NCBI GenBank assembly: GCA_947631305.1
Contig: CANRKV010000047.1
Span: forward strand, 1-10,072
Source of the DNA: an uncultured Jeotgalicoccus sp.
GTDB taxonomy: Bacteria; Bacillota; Bacilli; Staphylococcales; Salinicoccaceae
Length of the DNA stretch: 10,072 nucleotides
Direction: 5' to 3'
Shown here: piece by piece, positions 6,875 through 10,072 of the stretch
Numbering within the stretch: position 1 is the first letter of the stretch
How the letters are laid out: each line of letters begins with the position of its first letter
The notes under the pieces: generated by a model
Told to the model about the DNA's origin: nothing
The model's database searches: none
The model's input: the letters and a program-made list of their open reading frames with translations, nothing else
Program-made: the position numbers and the translations under genes

Positions 6875-6910
6875 TATTATAACAATAAATTCTTAAGGAT
6901 GGATGAATGA

Positions 6911-7012
6911 ATGGGTAATAAAAAAGTTCAGAGGCTTATCATATGGTTTATGGTAATTCTCATCGTAGTTTCCGGCCTGTTAATGGGCGTCAGCTACTTA
7001 ACTTCATTTTAA
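6911..7012 (+). CDS. prli42: Prli42-like stressosome-associated membrane miniprotein
   Basis: A 33-residue protein beginning MGNKKVQRLIIWFMV: a short basic N-terminus (Lys4, Lys5, Arg8) followed by one membrane span (about residues 9-31), ending SYLTSF. Length, charge pattern and the GLLMGV segment match Prli42, the miniprotein that tethers the stressosome to the membrane in Listeria and is reported to be conserved in Firmicutes; the resemblance is recalled, not searched. The start is the first possible in frame (a TGA directly precedes it). AAGGA lies 11 bases upstream, slightly far. A TTGATA-18-TATAGT promoter is present, and the gene ends 10 bases before a strong hairpin. It is divergent from the peptidase and convergent with the bacilliredoxin gene. 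If it is Prli42, the cell should have RsbR/S/T stressosome genes elsewhere. Confidence 0.78.
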   Translation: MGNKKVQRLIIWFMVILIVVSGLLMGVSYLTSF

Positions 7013-7022
7013 TATTATTATA

Positions 7023-7062
7023 AAAACACCCTCTTTCGGCAGCTGCCATTGGAGGGTGTTTT
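7023..7062. terminator. bidirectional terminator between the Prli42-like gene and brxB
   Basis: AAAACACCCTC (7023-7033) pairs perfectly with GAGGGTGTTTT (7052-7062), an 11-bp stem that carries T-rich tails on either strand. The loop contains a further palindrome GGCAGCTGCC (7038-7047). It lies 10 bases after the rightward stop and 6 bases after the leftward brxB stop, serving both genes. Confidence 0.9.
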
Positions 7063-7068
7063 GTTGTA

Positions 7069-7506
7069 TTAAGCTTCTTTTCCGTGCTCTTCAAACCATG
7101 ATTGAAGTCCGGTAATAACGCTCATAATCTCATGGCCTTCAATTTCGTGGCGTTCGATCATGTCGACGATTTTACCGTCTTTGAAAAACGCGAATGATGG
7201 AGATGATGGTAAATGATCAGGTGCTTTGTCACGCATTTGTTCAGTTGCTTCTTTATCCTGACCGGCAAATACTGTAAGTACCTGGTCCGGCAGTTTGTCG
7301 TAGTTTAACGAATGAATTGCTGCCGGGCGTGCAATTCCGCCGGCACAGCCGCACACAGAGTTTACCATGACAAGTGCAGTACCCTCTTTGTTTAAGTGTG
7401 CATCAACCTCATCAGGTGAACGCAGTTCTGTGTAGCCTGCTTCAGTTAATTCGTTACGCGCATTCTGAACTAAATCCTGCATGTATAAATTAAAATCCAA
7501 TTCCAT
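7069..7506 (-). CDS. brxB: bacilliredoxin, BrxA/BrxB (YphP/YqiW) family
   Basis: Thioredoxin-fold protein of 145 residues that removes bacillithiol from S-bacillithiolated proteins under oxidative stress. The family CGC active site is at Cys52-Gly53-Cys54, inside VNSVCGCAGGIARPA; VFAGQDKEAT (79-88) and the ERHEIEGH segment (118-125) are further family marks. There is no C-terminal cysteine. The start at 7506 was chosen because AAAGGAG lies nine bases upstream; extending nine codons further would cover the ribosome-binding site. It follows bkdB, a common position for YqiW, but has its own promoter and so need not depend on the bkd operon. It implies the organism makes bacillithiol. BrxA and BrxB are paralogues; I choose BrxB from the bkd neighbourhood. 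Confidence 0.9.
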   Translation of the reverse strand: MELDFNLYMQDLVQNARNELTEAGYTELRSPDEVDAHLNKEGTALVMVNSVCGCAGGIARPAAIHSLNYDKLPDQVLTVFAGQDKEATEQMRDKAPDHLPSSPSFAFFKDGKIVDMIERHEIEGHEIMSVITGLQSWFEEHGKEA

Positions 7507-7556
7507 TTTAAAAATCTCCTTTATACGACTCATTAAAAGTCATGTCAGTACTGTTT

Positions 7557-7585
7557 ATTTTAGCGAGCGCATGACTATTTGTAAA
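7557..7585 (-). promoter_or_regulatory. sigma-A-like promoter for brxB
   Basis: On the minus strand TTTACA (7585-7580) and TAAAAT (7562-7557) are 17 bases apart, five of six matches in each hexamer. The -35 starts two bases beyond the bkdB stop. The leader of about 40 bases keeps the AAAGGAG. An inverted repeat AGTCATG (7538-7544) / CATGACT (7570-7576) brackets the -10 and could be an operator. Confidence 0.6.
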
Positions 7586-7586
7586 G

Positions 7587-8834
7587 TTAATAAACTGAAT
7601 CCGCATCCGGATTGAGATTTTCAATTTTTTCTTTCACAGCTTTCAGGAACTCTCCTGCAACTAATCCATCGAGAACGCGGTGGTCGATAGACAGACACAG
7701 ATTAACCATATGGCGTGCTGCGAGCATATCTCCGATAAAGACCGGTTTCTTGACGATTGATTCCACCTGCAGAATAGCTACCTGAGGCTGGTTAATAATA
7801 CCCATCGACTGAACTGAACCGAATGCACCTGTGTTATTCACAGTGAACGTGCCGCCGGCCATATCGTCGCCTGTTAATTTATTCGAACGCGCTTTATTTG
7901 CAAGCGTGCTGATTGATTTGGCGATACCCGTTAAAGAACGTTCATCGGCATTTTTAATTACCGGCACAAACAGCTTATCTTCATTCGCCACGGCGATTGA
8001 TAAGTTGATATCATCATGCACGGTAATTGTGTCGCCGTCCCATGAACTGTTTAAAATTGGATAATCTTTCAGTACTTCAGACACTGCTTTAACGAAAAAG
8101 CTGAAGAATGTTAAATTATATCCTTCTTTTTCTTTAAATGCTGCTTTGTGTTTGTTGCGCAGATTGACCATGTTTGTCGCGTCGACTTCCATCATCAGCC
8201 ATGCGTGAGGAATTTCAGTTTTTGACTGAACCATGCGCTTGGCAATTTCTTTACGTACGCCTGAGACTTTAATCGACTCGCCGCTCTGAACAGATGATTT
8301 AGCTTTTGGTGCTTGAACCGGTTCAGGTTTTTCTGCTGTCTGCTGTACTGGTTCAGCTTGTTTAACCGGACCGTCAGCAAGATACTTCTCAACATCTTTT
8401 TTAGTAATACGGCCGTTAAAACCGCTGCCCTCGAGCTCGTCGATATTAATATTATGCTCGCCAATCAGGCGCATTACGACAGGTGATAATCTGCGGTCGC
8501 CCTGCTGTTTAGGCATGGCAGGCTTTGCGCTTTTAACTGGCTCTTCTCTTTCGGGCTCTGAAGTGCTGCTGTCAGTTTTTTCAGCAGCAGGTGCTTCACC
8601 GTCGACTTCAATTTTATAAATTGGAGCACCGACATCGACTGTTTCGCCTTCTTCGACGAGTATTTCAGTAATCACACCGTCATGCACTGATGGCACTTCA
8701 GCTGTTACCTTTGCTGTGTTAACTTCACAAACCGGATCGTATTCGCTGACGTGATCGCCAACTTTAACCAGCCAGTTTTCTATCGTTCCCTCGGTTACAC
8801 TTTCCCCGAGTTTTGGCATTGTAATTTCCGTCAT
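7587..8834 (-). CDS. bkdB: branched-chain 2-oxoacid dehydrogenase E2, lipoamide acyltransferase
   Basis: Core subunit of 415 residues of the complex that converts branched-chain 2-oxoacids to acyl-CoAs, which prime branched-chain fatty acid synthesis. The N-terminal lipoyl domain (about 1-78) has the lipoyl lysine Lys42 in NTAKVTAEV; the residue before it is Ala where Asp is usual. A charged, Pro/Ala-rich linker (79-110) leads to the E1/E3-binding domain (about 113-150, RLSPVVMRLI), a second linker (151-187) and the acyltransferase domain (190-415) with catalytic His385 and Asp389 (SIDHRVLDG). The start is the ATG at 8834, preceded by AGAGGTG six bases upstream; a GTG three codons earlier overlaps that site. 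It lies 12 bases after the E1 beta stop. A pyruvate dehydrogenase E2 is the alternative, but the N-terminus and the downstream bacilliredoxin fit bkd. Confidence 0.9.
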   Translation of the reverse strand: MTEITMPKLGESVTEGTIENWLVKVGDHVSEYDPVCEVNTAKVTAEVPSVHDGVITEILVEEGETVDVGAPIYKIEVDGEAPAAEKTDSSTSEPEREEPVKSAKPAMPKQQGDRRLSPVVMRLIGEHNINIDELEGSGFNGRITKKDVEKYLADGPVKQAEPVQQTAEKPEPVQAPKAKSSVQSGESIKVSGVRKEIAKRMVQSKTEIPHAWLMMEVDATNMVNLRNKHKAAFKEKEGYNLTFFSFFVKAVSEVLKDYPILNSSWDGDTITVHDDINLSIAVANEDKLFVPVIKNADERSLTGIAKSISTLANKARSNKLTGDDMAGGTFTVNNTGAFGSVQSMGIINQPQVAILQVESIVKKPVFIGDMLAARHMVNLCLSIDHRVLDGLVAGEFLKAVKEKIENLNPDADSVY

Positions 8835-8846
8835 TTTTGTCACCTC

Positions 8847-9830
8847 TTAATACTCGCTCAGTTCGAGCATTTTTTTGTAAATCTTTTCAGGATTCATCAT
8901 GAAGTAATCTTCCATCGGCGGTGCATAAGGCATCGACGGCACGTCAGGTCCTGCGAGACGCATAATCGGCGCATCGAGGTCGTACAGACAGTTTTCACCG
9001 ATAATCGCAGACACTTCACTGATCAGACTGCCTTCAAGGTTATCTTCAGTTACTAAGAGAACTTTTCCTGTTTTCGAAGCCGCTTTAATAATCGCTTCTT
9101 TATCAAGCGGATAAAGCGTGCGCAGATCCAGTATTTCTGCTTCATAGCCTTCTTCTTTTAACTGCTCTGCAGCCTGGATTGCATAATTGACACACAGTCC
9201 GTAAGTAATAACGGTAATGTCATCACCTTCACGCTTCACGTCGGCTTTACCAAGCGGAATTGTGTAATCGCCTTCCGGTACATCACCTTTTAATAAACGG
9301 TATGCTTTCTTATGTTCAAAGAACAATACAGGGTCGTTATCTTTAATAGCCGCCATTAATAATCCTTTAGCATCCGCAGGTGTTGACGGTACAACAACTT
9401 TAAGTCCCGGTGTTGAAACGAAAAGCGATTCGATAGACTGCGAGTGATACAGCGCGCCGTGAATTCCTCCGCCGTACGGAGCACGGATAACCATTGGTGC
9501 ATTCCAGTCGTTATCTGAACGGTAGCGGACTTTAGCCGCTTCGTTTAATATCTGGTTGACTGCAGGCAGAATATATTCAGCGAACTGAATTTCAGCAACC
9601 GGGCGTTTACCCATCATCGCTGCACCGACACTTGTGCCGACAATATTACTTTCAGCGAGCGGTGTATCGAGTACACGCAGTTCTCCGAATTTTTCCTGCA
9701 GGCCTTCTGTTACTTTAAAGACGCCGCCTTTTTTACCGACATCTTCACCTAATACAAATACATTATCATCCTGTTCCATCGCGACGAACAGTGCATCGCG
9801 AATTGCATCGAGATAAGACAATTTAGCCAT
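8847..9830 (-). CDS. bkdAB: branched-chain 2-oxoacid dehydrogenase E1 beta subunit
   Basis: Beta subunit of 327 residues, full length, of the thiamine-diphosphate-dependent E1 heterotetramer that decarboxylates branched-chain 2-oxoacids and acylates the E2 lipoyl group. Visible marks are VLGEDVG (26-32), the cofactor-activating Glu60 (DTPLAES), the family motif GGGIHGALYHSQSIE (120-134) with active-site His129, and the C-terminal transketolase-like domain (about 205-320, ILDLRTLYPLD). The ATG has a very strong site, GAGGAGGT, five bases upstream. It overlaps the E1 alpha stop by 8 bases, implying coupled translation. This subunit is intact even though the upstream E1 alpha appears frameshifted. 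Pyruvate dehydrogenase beta is similar in length, but the operon context favours the branched-chain enzyme. Confidence 0.92.
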   Translation of the reverse strand: MAKLSYLDAIRDALFVAMEQDDNVFVLGEDVGKKGGVFKVTEGLQEKFGELRVLDTPLAESNIVGTSVGAAMMGKRPVAEIQFAEYILPAVNQILNEAAKVRYRSDNDWNAPMVIRAPYGGGIHGALYHSQSIESLFVSTPGLKVVVPSTPADAKGLLMAAIKDNDPVLFFEHKKAYRLLKGDVPEGDYTIPLGKADVKREGDDITVITYGLCVNYAIQAAEQLKEEGYEAEILDLRTLYPLDKEAIIKAASKTGKVLLVTEDNLEGSLISEVSAIIGENCLYDLDAPIMRLAGPDVPSMPYAPPMEDYFMMNPEKIYKKMLELSEY

Positions 9831-10072
9831 TGTTTACCTCCTCATAAACGTGTTTTAAAGCGTGTTCTGCTTCTGCATACGGTGCAGCTTCAGCAGCTTT
9901 TGTCGCTTTGTTTACAGTATCCTTGATTTCAGCTTCCGCTGTTTCAAGCCATGCTTCATCTATTATCTTTTCATCGAGTAAATATAAATGACTCGAGGCA
10001 GTCGTCTTCTTTATTTTTAGCGAGCTCATCAGCCTCGCGGTATTTATCGTCATCGTCAGACGAGTGAGGCGT
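9823..10072 (-). pseudogene. bkdAA: branched-chain 2-oxoacid dehydrogenase E1 alpha, 3' end, apparent frameshift
   Basis: C-terminal part of E1 alpha; the rest lies beyond the right edge. From 10072 one frame reads TPHSSDDDDKYREADEL, the family's conserved substrate-side segment, then KNKEDDCLESF, and then stops at TGA 9971-9973. The conserved C-terminal helices (YLLDEKIIDEAWLE to HVYEEVNNG) continue in the +1 frame from about 9984 to the TAA at 9823-9825. Against a recalled Thermus E1 alpha pattern (DPIPRFRRFLEARG) the break falls right after Phe, near 9985, with a net shortfall of about five bases. Either the gene is disrupted or the sequence has an indel error here. A Met-initiated frame from 10053 is not a real start: its first about 20 residues lie in the wrong frame. 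The end overlaps bkdAB by 8 bases. Confidence 0.75.

Noticed and set aside
6868..6882. PerR-like box between the peptidase and the Prli42-like gene (GTATAGTTATTATAA)
   Set aside because: It matches 12 of 14 positions in very AT-rich DNA and has no supporting knowledge for these genes; I could not tell it from chance.
7512..7540. CTGACA-17-TATAAA as the brxB promoter
   Set aside because: The -10 abuts the AAAGGAG site, so the transcript would start inside or after the ribosome-binding site. TTTACA-17-TAAAAT further upstream is more sensible.
9823..10053. A complete 76-residue gene starting at 10053
   Set aside because: The first about 20 residues come from the wrong frame of the conserved E1 alpha DDDD-YR segment. 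The rest is the E1 alpha C-terminus, so it is a fragment, not a separate gene.

Overview
The window looks like the chromosome of a low-to-moderate-GC Firmicute. The protein sequences and gene neighbourhoods resemble Bacillaceae and Staphylococcaceae: the order deoB-xerD-fur-nudF next to a YqkD-type hydrolase mirrors the Bacillus drm-ripX-fur-yqk region, and the bkd genes followed by a bacilliredoxin are also familiar from that group. A non-Staphylococcus member of the Staphylococcaceae (Jeotgalicoccus- or Salinicoccus-like) would fit. That placement is an inference from motifs recalled by eye, not a database result.

Left part (1-4409). A leftward (minus-strand) block runs NUDIX hydrolase, fur, xerD, deoB; the deoB gene is cut by the left edge. 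fur and xerD overlap by 8 bases, and xerD and deoB are 11 bases apart, so they are probably co-transcribed. A near-consensus PerR-type operator lies just upstream of fur, across the end of the NUDIX gene. Facing the other way is a membrane-anchored alpha/beta hydrolase (YqkD-like) with a good extended -10 promoter. Its 3' end overlaps the 3' end of the leftward rnz gene (RNase Z) by 50 bases.

Middle (4410-7068). An AraC-type regulator with an N-terminal DNA-binding domain reads rightwards and ends at a strong terminator. It is followed by a gene-free stretch of about 340 bases. Four tandem 41-bp units there each contain inverted-repeat arms, giving eight arms in strict 41-bp register; one arm pair forms its perfect match across a unit boundary. 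The stretch ends at the terminator of a leftward M20 peptidase (PepT-like). Divergent from the peptidase is a 33-codon gene whose product looks like Prli42, the stressosome-associated miniprotein of Firmicutes. It shares a bidirectional terminator with the leftward bacilliredoxin gene.

Right part (7069-10072). Leftward genes encode a BrxB-type bacilliredoxin with its own sigma-A-like promoter, then the branched-chain 2-oxoacid dehydrogenase E2 (bkdB), E1 beta (bkdAB) and the 3' end of E1 alpha (bkdAA). The three bkd genes are tightly packed (an 8-base overlap and a 12-base gap). The E1 alpha fragment is split between two reading frames near position 9985: the conserved DDDD-x-YR segment is in one frame and the conserved C-terminal helices are in another. 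This is either a genuine frameshift mutation or a sequence error.

The window is mostly conserved housekeeping and stress or redox genes. The least explained element is the 41-bp palindromic repeat array at 5492-5655.
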